Source of the DNA: Ramlibacter tataouinensis
GTDB lineage: Bacteria > Pseudomonadota > Gammaproteobacteria > Burkholderiales > Burkholderiaceae_C
Length of the DNA stretch: 64,000 bases
Assembly: GCF_001580455.1 (NCBI RefSeq)
Contig: NZ_CP010951.1
Location: 3,683,001-3,747,000 of the forward strand
Direction of reading: 5' to 3'
Below are positions 31,069 through 41,668 of this stretch, one piece after another. Made by a program: the position numbers and the translations under genes. The notes beneath the pieces were generated by a model that saw only the letters and a list, made by a program, of their open reading frames with translations, was not told where the DNA came from and searched no databases. Each line of letters begins with the position of its first letter. Within the stretch, counting starts at the first letter, position 1.

Positions 31069-32132
31069 ACGACGTGAAATGCGCCCTGGTGATGGCCGGC
31101 GGCACGGGCGGGCACATCTTCCCGGGTCTGGCGGTGGCCGAGGCGCTGCGCGAGCGCGCCTGGCGCGTGCATTGGCTGGGCGCACCCGGCAGCATGGAAA
31201 GCCAGCTGGTGCCGCCGCGCGGCTTCAGCTTCGAGACCGTGGCCTTCTCCGGCGTGCGTGGCAAGGGCCTGACGACCCTGGTGCTGCTGCCGCTGCGCCT
31301 GCTGCGCGCGTTCTGGCAAAGCATCGTGGTGGTGCGCCGCGTGAAGCCCGACGTGGTGATCGGCCTGGGCGGCTACATCACCTTCCCGGGCGGCATGATG
31401 AGCGTGCTGCTGGGCAAACCGCTGGTGCTGCACGAGCAGAACTCGATCGCCGGCATGGCCAACAAGGTGCTGGCGGGCGTGGCCGACCGCGTGTTCACCG
31501 CCTTCCCCGACGTGCTGAAGAAGGCCGCCTGGATCGGCAACCCGCTGCGCGCCGGCTTCCTGTCGCAAGCCGAGCCCGCCGAGCGCCTGGGCGCGCGCAC
31601 CGGACCGCTGCGGCTGCTGGTCGTGGGCGGCAGCCTCGGCGCGCGGGCGCTCAACGAGATCGTGCCCAAGGCGCTGGCGCTGCTGCCGGCCGGACAGCGC
31701 CCCTCGGTGCTGCACCAGAGCGGCGCCAAGCAGATTGACGAGCTGCGCGCCAACTACGCCGCCGCCGGCGTGCAGGCCGAGCTCACCCCATTCATCGAAG
31801 ACACGGCCCAGGCATATGCCGAGGCCGACCTGATCGTCTGCCGCGCCGGCGCGAGCACGGTCACCGAACTCGCAGCCGTCGGTTGCGCGGCGGTGTTCGT
31901 GCCTTTCCCCGCGGCCGTGGACGATCACCAGACCACCAACGCGAAATTCCTGGTCGATGCCGGCGGCGGCTGGCTGGTGCAGCAGCGCGAGCTCACGCCC
32001 GAGTGGCTGGCCGAGCTGCTGCGCACCGTGCAGCGACCTGAACTGATTCGCCGCGCCACCGCGGCCAAGACCATGCAGAAGACCCACGCCACCGCAGACA
32101 TGGTGGCCGCGTGCGAGGCACTGACCCAATGA
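31065..32132 (+). CDS. murG: Lipid II synthase (UDP-GlcNAc transferase) MurG
   Basis: Peripheral GT28 glycosyltransferase that adds GlcNAc to lipid I. The 355-aa product shows MAGGTGGHIFPGLAVA near the N-terminus, GLGGYITFPGG, LHEQNSIAGMANKVLA, LLVVGGSLGARALNE and CRAGASTVTELAAVG in the nucleotide-sugar site. Start overlaps ftsW (ATGA). Its TGA overlaps an ATG (32129) that now opens only a relic of murC, not murC itself. Confidence 0.97.
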   Translation: MNDVKCALVMAGGTGGHIFPGLAVAEALRERAWRVHWLGAPGSMESQLVPPRGFSFETVAFSGVRGKGLTTLVLLPLRLLRAFWQSIVVVRRVKPDVVIGLGGYITFPGGMMSVLLGKPLVLHEQNSIAGMANKVLAGVADRVFTAFPDVLKKAAWIGNPLRAGFLSQAEPAERLGARTGPLRLLVVGGSLGARALNEIVPKALALLPAGQRPSVLHQSGAKQIDELRANYAAAGVQAELTPFIEDTAQAYAEADLIVCRAGASTVTELAAVGCAAVFVPFPAAVDDHQTTNAKFLVDAGGGWLVQQRELTPEWLAELLRTVQRPELIRRATAAKTMQKTHATADMVAACEALTQ

Positions 32133-32199
32133 AGCACGCTATTAAACACAAGCTCACTTCGTCGCGTATTCGAATGGCCGACGAAATCAGGAGGATCGT

Positions 32200-32203
<4 letters not shown>
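32129..32203 (+). pseudogene. Relic duplicate of the murC 5' end / 24-codon leader ORF
   Basis: The ATG overlaps the murG stop (ATGA) and encodes MKHAIKH, identical after the start residue to the true murC start VKHAIKH. The 21 nt differ only at four third positions and the start base. After a 5-nt stretch, CACTTCGTCG (32155-32164) matches murC CATTTCGTAG in a shifted frame (His-Phe-Val). The frame then runs to TGA at 32201-32203, overlapping the murC GTG. It looks like an old murC start left by a tandem duplication or a recombination junction. It is still translatable and could couple murG to murC. Confidence 0.65.
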
Positions 32204-34591
<2,388 letters not shown>

Positions 34592-34595
<4 letters not shown>

Positions 34596-35377
34596 ACCCC
34601 GCGCTGCCCGTGCCGCTGGACGTCAGGCTGATGAACACGGCGGCTTCCGTCGTGTACGCGGCCTGCGCCCTGCTGCTGGCGGCGGCGCTGGCCTGGTGGG
34701 CGGTGCGCCACCCGGTGTTCTCGGTCGCGGGCATCACGGTGCAGGGCGAGGTCGCCCACAACAGCGTGCCGACGCTGCGCGCCAACGTGGCGCCGCGGCT
34801 GGCCGGCAACTTCTTCACCGTCGATCTCTCGGTCGCCCGGCGGGCTTTCGAAAGCGTGCCCTGGGTGCGCCAGGCCGTGGTGCGGCGCGAGTTCCCCAAC
34901 CGCCTGCGGGTGATGCTCGAAGAGCACCGCCCGGTGGCGCTGTGGGGCAGCGAGGCCGAGTCGAAGCTGCTGAACAGCTTCGGCGAGGTGTTCGAGGCCA
35001 ACGTGGGCGACGTCGAGCAGGAAGACCTGCCGCGCCTGTCCGGGCCGGACGGCCAGTCGCAGCAGGTGCTGGCGATGTACGCGGCCGTCAAGCCGCTGTT
35101 CGAGCCGCTGGACCTGGCCGTGCAGGAGCTGGCCTTGACGCCGCGCGGCAACTGGCAGGTGGAGCTGGACAACGGCGCGCTGGTCGAACTGGGGCGCGGC
35201 ACGCCGGCGGAGGTCACGACGCGGGCGCAGCGCTTCATCCAGACCCTGACGCAGGTTGCGGCGCGCAACGGCCGGCGCGTGGATGCGCTGCTGTCGGCGG
35301 ACCTGCGCTACGCCGAGGGTTATGCGGTACGTCTGAGGGGCGTGGGCACCACCAATGCCGACGCAGGCAAGAAATGA
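34592..35377 (+). CDS. ftsQ: Cell division protein FtsQ
   Basis: Bitopic protein of the FtsQLB complex. The 261-aa product has a short cytoplasmic N-terminus, one membrane helix (about 16-36), a POTRA domain (about 43-112: VFSVAGITVQGEVAHNS, VPWVRQAVVRREFPNRLRVML) and a beta domain. It lies between ddlB and ftsA as in most betaproteobacteria. The start is coupled to ddlB (ATGA); 24 bp separate it from ftsA. Confidence 0.95.
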
Positions 35378-35401
35378 ACGAGGGGCAACGGGCTTAGAGA
35401 A

Positions 35402-36631
35402 ATGGCAAAAGAATACAAGGACCTGGTCGTCGGACTGGACATCGGCACCGCCAAGGTGATGGCGGTGGTGGCCGAAGTCCTGCCCGGGGGCGAGCTGAAG
35501 ATGGCCGGGCTGGGCGTGGCCGCGTCCAACGGGCTCAAGCGCGGCGTGGTGGTCAACATCGACGCCACGGTGCAGAGCATCCAGCAGGCGCTGAAGGAAG
35601 CCGAGCTGATGGCCGACTGCAAGATCACGCGCGTCTACACCGGTATCACCGGCAGCCACATCCGCGGCATCAATTCCAGCGGCATGGTCGCGGTGAAGGA
35701 CCGCGAGGTGACCCCGGCCGACGTGGCACGCGTGGTGGAGACGGCGCGCGCCATCAACATCTCCACCGACCAGCGCCTGCTGCTGGTCGAGCCCCAGGAG
35801 TTCGTGATCGACGGCCAGGACGTCAAGGAGCCGATCGGCATGAGCGGCATCCGCCTGGAGGCCAAGGTGCACATCGTCACCGGCGCGCAGAGCGCGGCGG
35901 AGAACATCATCAAGTGCGTGCGCCGCTGCGGCCTTGAAGTCGAGCAGCTCATGCTCAATCCGCTGGCGTCCAGCCTGGCGGTGCTGTCCGAGGACGAGCG
36001 CGAACTCGGCGTGGCGGTGGTGGACGTCGGCGCCGGCACGACCGACGTGGCGATCTTCACCAACGGCGCGATCCGCCACACCGCGGTGATACCGATCGCC
36101 GGCGACCTGATCACCAGCGACATCGCGATGGCGCTGCGCACGCCGACCAAGGACGCCGAGGACATCAAGGTCGAAAGCGGCTACGCCAAGCAGTTGCTGG
36201 CCGACCCGGAGCAGCAGGTGGAGGTGCCCGGCCTGGGCGACCGCGGCCCGCGCATGCTGTCCAAGCAGGCGCTGGCCGGCGTGATCGAGCCGCGCGTGGA
36301 GGAGATCTTCTCGCTGGTGCAGCAGGTGATCCGCGAATCCGGCTACGAGGAGGTGCTGTCCTCGGGCATCGTGCTCACCGGCGGCAGCGCGCTGATGCCC
36401 GGCATGGTCGAACTGGGCGAGGACATCTTTCTCAAGCCGGTGCGCCGCGGCGTGCCCAAGTACACCGGCGCCCTGGCCGACATGGTGGCGCAGCCGCGCG
36501 CCGCCACCGTCATGGGCCTGCTCGAGGAGGCGCGAGTGGCGCGCCTGCGCGGGCTGAAGGTGGCGCAGAAGAACGGTTCCATGAAGACGGCCTTCGGCCG
36601 CTTCAAGGACTTCATCGTGGGGAACTTCTAG
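35402..36631 (+). CDS. ftsA: Cell division protein FtsA
   Basis: Actin-like ATPase that tethers FtsZ filaments to the membrane and recruits the divisome. The 409-aa product has the phosphate-1 loop LVVGLDIGTAKVMAVV (about 8-23), the phosphate-2 VVDVGAGTTDVAIF, the adenosine loop GIVLTGGSALMPGM, and a C-terminal amphipathic helix (FGRFKDFIVGNF) as membrane anchor. An AG-rich stretch (CTTAGAGAA) lies upstream of the ATG. Confidence 0.97.
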   Translation: MAKEYKDLVVGLDIGTAKVMAVVAEVLPGGELKMAGLGVAASNGLKRGVVVNIDATVQSIQQALKEAELMADCKITRVYTGITGSHIRGINSSGMVAVKDREVTPADVARVVETARAINISTDQRLLLVEPQEFVIDGQDVKEPIGMSGIRLEAKVHIVTGAQSAAENIIKCVRRCGLEVEQLMLNPLASSLAVLSEDERELGVAVVDVGAGTTDVAIFTNGAIRHTAVIPIAGDLITSDIAMALRTPTKDAEDIKVESGYAKQLLADPEQQVEVPGLGDRGPRMLSKQALAGVIEPRVEEIFSLVQQVIRESGYEEVLSSGIVLTGGSALMPGMVELGEDIFLKPVRRGVPKYTGALADMVAQPRAATVMGLLEEARVARLRGLKVAQKNGSMKTAFGRFKDFIVGNF

Positions 36632-36781
36632 ATGCATCCGTTCAGGCTCTGGTTGTCCCGTGCAAGCCCCGGCCCGCCGCGAAAGCGACGATGGCGGTGC
36701 ACCGATCCGCCGTCCGCGCGTTGAATCAAACCAACAGCAATCTTCAGAAATTGGCAACTGCATAGATAACAGGAGAATGAA
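36632..36781 (+). other. ftsA–ftsZ intergenic region
   Basis: 150 nt, the longest gap inside the cluster. It turns AT-rich from about 36721 and ends with AGGAG (36771-36775) as the ftsZ ribosome-binding site. An ftsZ-specific promoter is likely here by analogy, but I cannot assign convincing -35/-10 boxes; TTGAAT (36721) is the best -35-like word. Confidence 0.4.
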
Positions 36782-38014
36782 ATGAGCATCGAAATGATCG
36801 AAGTCGAAGAGTTCAACCAGGGCACGCAGATCAAGGTCATCGGCGTGGGTGGTGGCGGCGGCAATGCGGTCGAGCACATGATCAGTCGCGCCGTGCAGGG
36901 CGTGGAGTTCATCTGCGCGAACACGGACGCCCAGGCGCTGTCGCGCAGCAGCTCGCACAAGACCATCCAGCTCGGTCAAAGCGGGCTGGGCGCGGGCAGC
37001 AAGCCCGACAAGGGGCGTGAATGCGCCGAGGCCGCCGCGGACGACATCCGCCAGGCGATCAGCGGCGCCCACATGCTGTTCATCACCGCCGGCATGGGCG
37101 GCGGCACGGGCACGGGCGCGGCGCCGGTGATCGCGCGCGTCGCCAAGGAGATGGGCATCCTCACCGTGGGCGTGGTGACCAAGCCCTTCGACTGGGAAGG
37201 CGGGCGCCGCATGACCAACGCGGACAACGGGCTGGCTGAACTCGAAGCCAACGTCGATTCGCTGATCGTGGTGCTCAACGAGAAGCTGCTCGAGGTGCTG
37301 GGCGACGACGTCACGCAGGACGAGGCCTTCGCGCACGCCAACGACGTGCTGAAGAATGCCGTGGGCGGCATCGCCGAGATCATCAACGTGCCCGGCCATG
37401 TCAACGTGGACTTCGAGGACGTGCGCACCGTGATGGGCGAGCCCGGCAAGGCCATGATGGGCACGGCCGTGGCCAACGGCCCGGACCGCGCGCGCATCGC
37501 CGCGGAGCAGGCGGTGGCGTGCCCGCTGCTGGAGGGCATCGACCTGTCGGGCGCCAAGGGCGTGCTGGTGCTGATCACCGCCGCCAAGGGCAGCCTGAAG
37601 CTATCGGAGTCCAAGCTCGCGATGAACACCATCCGCGCCTATGCCTCGCCCGACGCCCACGTGATTTACGGCACGGCCTACGACGACAGCCTGGGCGACG
37701 AGATCCGCGTCACCGTGGTGGCCACCGGCCTGTCGCGCCAGGGCCAGCGTCGCACGGCGCCGCCGCTGCAGGTGCTGCGCACCGGCACCGACAACGTGCC
37801 GTTCAACGTGCCCACGGTGAGCAACGCCGTCGGCGGTCCGGGCGCCAGCGTCCCGCGCGAGCCGCAGGCCACGCAGCCCGACTACGGCGGCCTGGCCGTG
37901 CCCAGCGTGTGGCGCACCAACCGCACGCAGGCCGCGGCCAAGGTGGACGCGCTGTCTTCCGGCGGCATGGACGACTTCGAGATCCCGGCCTTCCTGCGCA
38001 AGCAGGCGGACTGA
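36782..38014 (+). CDS. ftsZ: Cell division protein FtsZ
   Basis: Tubulin-like GTPase that forms the division ring. The 410-aa product has IKVIGVGGGGGNAVEHMI (about 15-32), the GTP signature GGGTGTGAAPVIA (about 106-118), the T7 loop NVDFEDVRTVM, and a variable linker. It ends in the conserved C-terminal peptide DDFEIPAFLRKQAD, which binds FtsA and ZipA-type partners. A strong AGGAG ribosome-binding site precedes it and a strong terminator follows. Confidence 0.98.
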   Translation: MSIEMIEVEEFNQGTQIKVIGVGGGGGNAVEHMISRAVQGVEFICANTDAQALSRSSSHKTIQLGQSGLGAGSKPDKGRECAEAAADDIRQAISGAHMLFITAGMGGGTGTGAAPVIARVAKEMGILTVGVVTKPFDWEGGRRMTNADNGLAELEANVDSLIVVLNEKLLEVLGDDVTQDEAFAHANDVLKNAVGGIAEIINVPGHVNVDFEDVRTVMGEPGKAMMGTAVANGPDRARIAAEQAVACPLLEGIDLSGAKGVLVLITAAKGSLKLSESKLAMNTIRAYASPDAHVIYGTAYDDSLGDEIRVTVVATGLSRQGQRRTAPPLQVLRTGTDNVPFNVPTVSNAVGGPGASVPREPQATQPDYGGLAVPSVWRTNRTQAAAKVDALSSGGMDDFEIPAFLRKQAD

Positions 38015-38090
38015 TGGAAGAACGCGGGCTGCTCACCTTGGTGGGCGGCCCGAAGGAATCAGAAGAGTAGTTCTCCAAGGGGAGTACCTT

Positions 38091-38119
38091 CGGGTGGGCC
38101 TGGCCCACCCTTTTCTTTT
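38091..38119 (+). terminator. Rho-independent terminator of the dcw cluster
   Basis: GGGTGGGC (38092-38099) pairs with GCCCACCC (38103-38110) and is followed by TTTTCTTTT (38111-38119). It separates ftsZ from lpxC, so lpxC needs its own promoter. Confidence 0.92.
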
Positions 38120-38184
38120 GCGGAGTTCCCCGGGAACTATCGCGGCCATAAGCCGAACCAAAGACGCCGAAAGCAGGCCAAAAG

Positions 38185-38190
38185 TAAAAT
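38185..38190 (+). promoter_or_regulatory. Candidate -10 of lpxC (leaderless)
   Basis: TAAAAT lies six bases before the lpxC ATG and downstream of a strong terminator, with no ribosome-binding site. No clear -35 is present. Confidence 0.45.
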
Positions 38191-38196
38191 CGACCC

Positions 38197-39120
38197 ATGC
38201 TCCAGCAACGCACCCTCAAGACCCTGACCCGCGCCGTGGGCGTGGGGCTGCACAGCGGCCAACGGGTCGAGCTCACGCTGCGGCCGGCGCAGCCGGACAC
38301 CGGCATCGTGTTCCGCCGGGTGGACCTGCCGATCCCGGTGGACATCCCGGTGTCGGCCAATGCGGTGTCGGACACGCGCCTGGCGTCCACCATCGGCAGT
38401 GGCGGCGCCAAGGTGCACACGGTCGAGCACCTGATGTCGGCCTGCGCGGGACTGGGCCTGGACAACCTGTACGTGGACATCACCGCCGAGGAAGTGCCGA
38501 TCCTGGACGGCTCCTCGGCCTCGTTCGTGTTCCTGCTGCAAAGCGCGGGCATCGCCTTGCAGAATGCGCCGCGCCGCTTCGTGCGCGTGAAAAAGACCGT
38601 GGAAGTGCGCGAGGGCAGCGGCGACAACCTGAAGTGGGTGCGCCTGGACCCCTACCATGGCTACAAGCTCAGCTTCGAGATCGATTTCGACCACCGGGTG
38701 GTCAGTTCCACCGGGCAGCGCGTCGAATTCGACCTCGGCAGCGGCAACTATGCACGCGACATCGCGCGGGCGCGCACCTTCGGTTTCACCCGCGATGTGG
38801 AAATGATGCGAGCCAATGGGCTCAGCCTCGGCGGCGGGCTGGACAATGCCGTCGTGATGGACGACTACCGCGTGCTCAATGCCGATGGCCTGCGCTACGA
38901 CGACGAGTTCGTCAAGCACAAGATGCTCGACGCCATGGGCGACCTGTACCTGATCGGAAAGCCGCTGCTCGCCTCCTACAGCGCATTCCGCTCCGGCCAT
39001 GCGCTGAACAACCGGCTGCTGCGCGAACTGCTCGCCCAGCCGGATGCCTTCGAGCTGGCCACTTTCGAGGACGAGAAGGACGCCCCCGCGGGCTTCGCGC
39101 TGCCGGCGCGCGCCTGGTAA
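38197..39120 (+). CDS. lpxC: UDP-3-O-acyl-N-acetylglucosamine deacetylase
   Basis: Zinc deacetylase catalysing the committed step of lipid A synthesis. The 307-aa product has the metal site residues E77-H78 (HTVEHLMSA), H241 and D245 (VKHKMLDAMGDL), and the general-acid H268 (RSGHALNN). GVGLHSG near the N-terminus fixes the start. It lies outside the dcw transcript because of the terminator. TAA overlaps the next ATG by one base. Confidence 0.97.
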   Translation: MLQQRTLKTLTRAVGVGLHSGQRVELTLRPAQPDTGIVFRRVDLPIPVDIPVSANAVSDTRLASTIGSGGAKVHTVEHLMSACAGLGLDNLYVDITAEEVPILDGSSASFVFLLQSAGIALQNAPRRFVRVKKTVEVREGSGDNLKWVRLDPYHGYKLSFEIDFDHRVVSSTGQRVEFDLGSGNYARDIARARTFGFTRDVEMMRANGLSLGGGLDNAVVMDDYRVLNADGLRYDDEFVKHKMLDAMGDLYLIGKPLLASYSAFRSGHALNNRLLRELLAQPDAFELATFEDEKDAPAGFALPARAW

Positions 39121-39299
39121 TGGCCGTCTTCCGTGCCCTGATGCTGCTGATGCTGGTGGCATCGGGCATTTCCTTCGTGCTGTATGCGACCACCGGCCAG
39201 ATGCGCTATCGCCGCCTCGGGCTCACGCTGCTGACGTGGACGCTGGCCGCGGGGTTCGTGTTCTTCGCGGTGCTGATCGCCGAGCGACTCATGGAATAG
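39120..39299 (+). CDS. Small two-helix membrane protein
   Basis: 59-aa hypothetical inner-membrane protein with two hydrophobic helices (about 4-24 and 35-54) around a short basic loop (GQMRYRRLG). Start overlaps the lpxC stop by one base (TAATG), and its codon use is like the neighbours', so it is probably real and co-translated with lpxC. I do not recognise a named family. It could act as a small accessory of envelope synthesis, but there is no direct evidence. Confidence 0.7.
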   Translation: MAVFRALMLLMLVASGISFVLYATTGQMRYRRLGLTLLTWTLAAGFVFFAVLIAERLME

Positions 39300-39300
39300 G

Positions 39301-39354
39301 CTCCGCCCTGCGGGGTGCGGTGCCATGAGCCTTCGGAGCGGCCGTGCGGCTCAT
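39301..39354 (-). repeat. Dispersed 54-bp repeat, copy B (lpxC operon–waaC gap)
   Basis: Inverted copy of 29798-29851 with two mismatches. It begins one base after the stop codon of the 59-aa gene. As in copy A, it abuts a stop codon and lies in a short intergenic gap. Confidence 0.85.
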
Positions 39355-39413
39355 GGAGTGACCACCCGGCTGCAGTGCGGTGCAGGGCTCGCGAACAGTC
39401 ACAATGGCGGGCT

Positions 39414-40394
39414 GTGAGGATTCTTATCGTCAAGCTGTCGTCCCTGGGCGACGTGGTGCACGCCATGCCCGCCGTGCAGGATTTGCGCGCGGCCCTGCCG
39501 CAGGCGCAAGTCGACTGGGTGGTGGAAAAGGGCTTCGCGCCGCTGGTCACGCGCTGCGAGGGCGTGGCCACCACCGTGGCCTGCGAGCTGCGGCGCTGGC
39601 GCAAGGCGCCGCTGGCCACGTCGACGCGGGCCGAATGGCGCGCCTTCCGCGAGCTCCTGCGCAGCCGCGCCTATGACGCGGTGCTCGACCTGCAGGGCCT
39701 GACCAAATCCGGCTTGGTCGCGCGCGTGGCGCGGCTCGCGCCCGGCGGCAAGCGCTACGCGCTCGGCAACCGCACCGAAGGCTCCAGCTACGAGGCGCCC
39801 ACGCGCTGGCTGGCCGACGTGGCCATCGACATCGAGCCGCGCGTGCACGCCGTGCAGCGCTCGCGCGAGCTGTGCGCCCGGGCGCTCGGCTACCCCGTTC
39901 CGCCCGGCCTGCGGTTCGGCCTGCGCGCGCAGGCGCCAACGGACGGCCCGGGCCGCGCCGTGTGCCTGGTCCACGGCACCTCGCGCGCGGACAAATGCTG
40001 GCCGGAGGCGCACTGGGTGGCGCTGGGACAGCGTCTGCTGACGCGCGGATTCACCATCGGCCTGCCGCACGGCAGCGAGGCCGAGCGCGAGCGCAGCGAA
40101 CGCATCGCGGCCGAGCTCGGCGGCGGCGCCCAGGTCTGGCCGCGCCTGGAACTGGGCGCGCTGGCGGATCGCCTCGCCTCCTGCGCCGGCGTGGTCGGCG
40201 TCGACAGCGGCCTCAGCCACATCGCGGTGGCGCTGGACCTGCCGCACGTGCAGATCTACAACTTCGACACCGCCTGGCGCACCGGGCCGCTCGATGCACT
40301 GCGCCAGCGCGCCGTCTATGCCCAGCCCACGCCGTCGGTGGATGCGGTGTGGCAGGCCTGGCAAGCGGTCGAGGCGGTGGGGCCGGCTCCATGA
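39414..40394 (+). CDS. waaC: LPS heptosyltransferase I
   Basis: GT9 glycosyltransferase that adds the first heptose to Kdo2-lipid A. The 326-aa product has the family N-terminus RILIVKLSSLGDVVHAMPA, the DLQGLTKSGLVAR acceptor-side segment, VHGTSRADKCWPEAHW and the ADP-heptose-binding GVVGVDSGLSHIAVAL. The start is GTG, because no ATG fits the family N-terminus; CACAAT lies 8 nt upstream, another possible leaderless start. Coupled to waaA by ATGA. Confidence 0.93.
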   Translation: MRILIVKLSSLGDVVHAMPAVQDLRAALPQAQVDWVVEKGFAPLVTRCEGVATTVACELRRWRKAPLATSTRAEWRAFRELLRSRAYDAVLDLQGLTKSGLVARVARLAPGGKRYALGNRTEGSSYEAPTRWLADVAIDIEPRVHAVQRSRELCARALGYPVPPGLRFGLRAQAPTDGPGRAVCLVHGTSRADKCWPEAHWVALGQRLLTRGFTIGLPHGSEAERERSERIAAELGGGAQVWPRLELGALADRLASCAGVVGVDSGLSHIAVALDLPHVQIYNFDTAWRTGPLDALRQRAVYAQPTPSVDAVWQAWQAVEAVGPAP

Positions 40395-41650
40395 TCCGGC
40401 CCCTGTACACCCTGGCGGTGATCGGAGCGCAGCCGCTCTTGCGGCGCAAGCTGCGCCGGCGCGGGGCTGCCGAGCCCGGCTACCTGCAGCATGTGGACGA
40501 GCGCTTCGGCCGCTACGAGGACGGCGCCGAGCCCGGCGCCCTGTGGATCCACGCCGTCTCGCTCGGCGAGACGCGCGCGGCGGCGATCCTGATCGCGCAG
40601 CTGCGTGCGCTCCAGCCCGGCATCCGGATCCTTCTCACGCACGGCACGGCGACCGGCCGCGCGGAAGGCGAACGTCTGCTGCGCGACGGCGACCGGCAGG
40701 CCTGGCTGCCCTGGGACACGCCCAAGGCCGTGCGCGCCTTCCTCAATCACTTCCGGCCCAGCGCCGGCGTGCTGATGGAAACCGAGGTGTGGCCCAACCT
40801 GGTGGCGGTCTGCCGGCAGCGCGGCGTCCCGCTGGCCCTGGCCAACGCGCGGCTGTCGCAAAAGTCGCTCGCGCAGGCGCGGCAACTGGCCTTCCTGTCC
40901 CGTCCGGCGTATTCCTCGCTGACGGCGGTCTGGGCCCAGACCGAGGGCGATGCCCGGCGCCTGACACGGGCCGGGGCCACGGTGCAGGGCGTGTTCGGCA
41001 ACCTCAAATTCGACGCCACGCCCGACGCGCAGCAGCTCGCGCAGGGCCGCCGCTGGCGCGAAGGGCTGCACAGGCCAGTCGTCATGTTCGCCAGTTCGCG
41101 CGAAGGCGAGGAGGCCGAGTTCTTCCGGCTCGCGCAGGCGATGCGCGGATCGGACGCCCAATGGCTGGTGGTGCCGCGGCATCCGCAGCGCTTCGCCGAG
41201 GTGGCGGCGCTCGCCGCTTCGCAGGGGCTTTCGGTGTCGCGCCGCAGCGCCTGGGGCGAGGCGCCCGCGCGGGCCGACGTGTGGATCGGCGATTCGCTCG
41301 GCGAGATGGCGCTCTACTACGGCCTGGCCGATGTGGCGCTGCTCGGAGGCAGCTTCGAAAAGCTCGGTGGCCAGAACCTGATCGAGGCGGCCGCCTGCGG
41401 CTGCCCGGTGGTCATGGGGCCGCACACCTTCAACTTTGCCGAGGCCTCGCGGCTGGCGGAAGAAGCTGGCGCCGCGCTGCGGGTCGCCTCGATGGAGGAG
41501 GGCATGCGCAGCGCAGTCGAGCTGGCCGGCAACCGCGAGCGGCACACCGGAGCGGTCCGGGCCGGCCTCGCTTTCGCCGAGGCCCACCAGGGCGCGGCGC
41601 GCCGGACGGCCGAAGCCATCCTGGAGCTGTCCACTGAACCAGGCCGCTGA
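40391..41650 (+). CDS. waaA: Kdo transferase (3-deoxy-D-manno-octulosonic acid transferase)
   Basis: Membrane-anchored GT30 enzyme that attaches Kdo to the lipid A precursor. The 419-aa product has a hydrophobic N-terminus (about 2-17), WIHAVSLGETRAA, LLTHGTATGR, METEVWPNL, the FGNLKFD turn, and WIGDSLGEMALYYGLADVALLGGSF, all typical of the family. Start overlaps waaC (ATGA). Convergent with the TolC gene across 18 bp, with no clear terminator. Confidence 0.96.
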   Translation: MIRPLYTLAVIGAQPLLRRKLRRRGAAEPGYLQHVDERFGRYEDGAEPGALWIHAVSLGETRAAAILIAQLRALQPGIRILLTHGTATGRAEGERLLRDGDRQAWLPWDTPKAVRAFLNHFRPSAGVLMETEVWPNLVAVCRQRGVPLALANARLSQKSLAQARQLAFLSRPAYSSLTAVWAQTEGDARRLTRAGATVQGVFGNLKFDATPDAQQLAQGRRWREGLHRPVVMFASSREGEEAEFFRLAQAMRGSDAQWLVVPRHPQRFAEVAALAASQGLSVSRRSAWGEAPARADVWIGDSLGEMALYYGLADVALLGGSFEKLGGQNLIEAAACGCPVVMGPHTFNFAEASRLAEEAGAALRVASMEEGMRSAVELAGNRERHTGAVRAGLAFAEAHQGAARRTAEAILELSTEPGR

Positions 41651-41668
41651 TGCTGCGGCCCCGGCGCG

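Noticed and set aside
36632..36724. 30-codon frame starting right after the ftsA stop (TAG ATG)
   Set aside because: Arg/Pro-rich composition, no ribosome-binding site of its own and no family resemblance; more likely chance in the ftsA–ftsZ gap.
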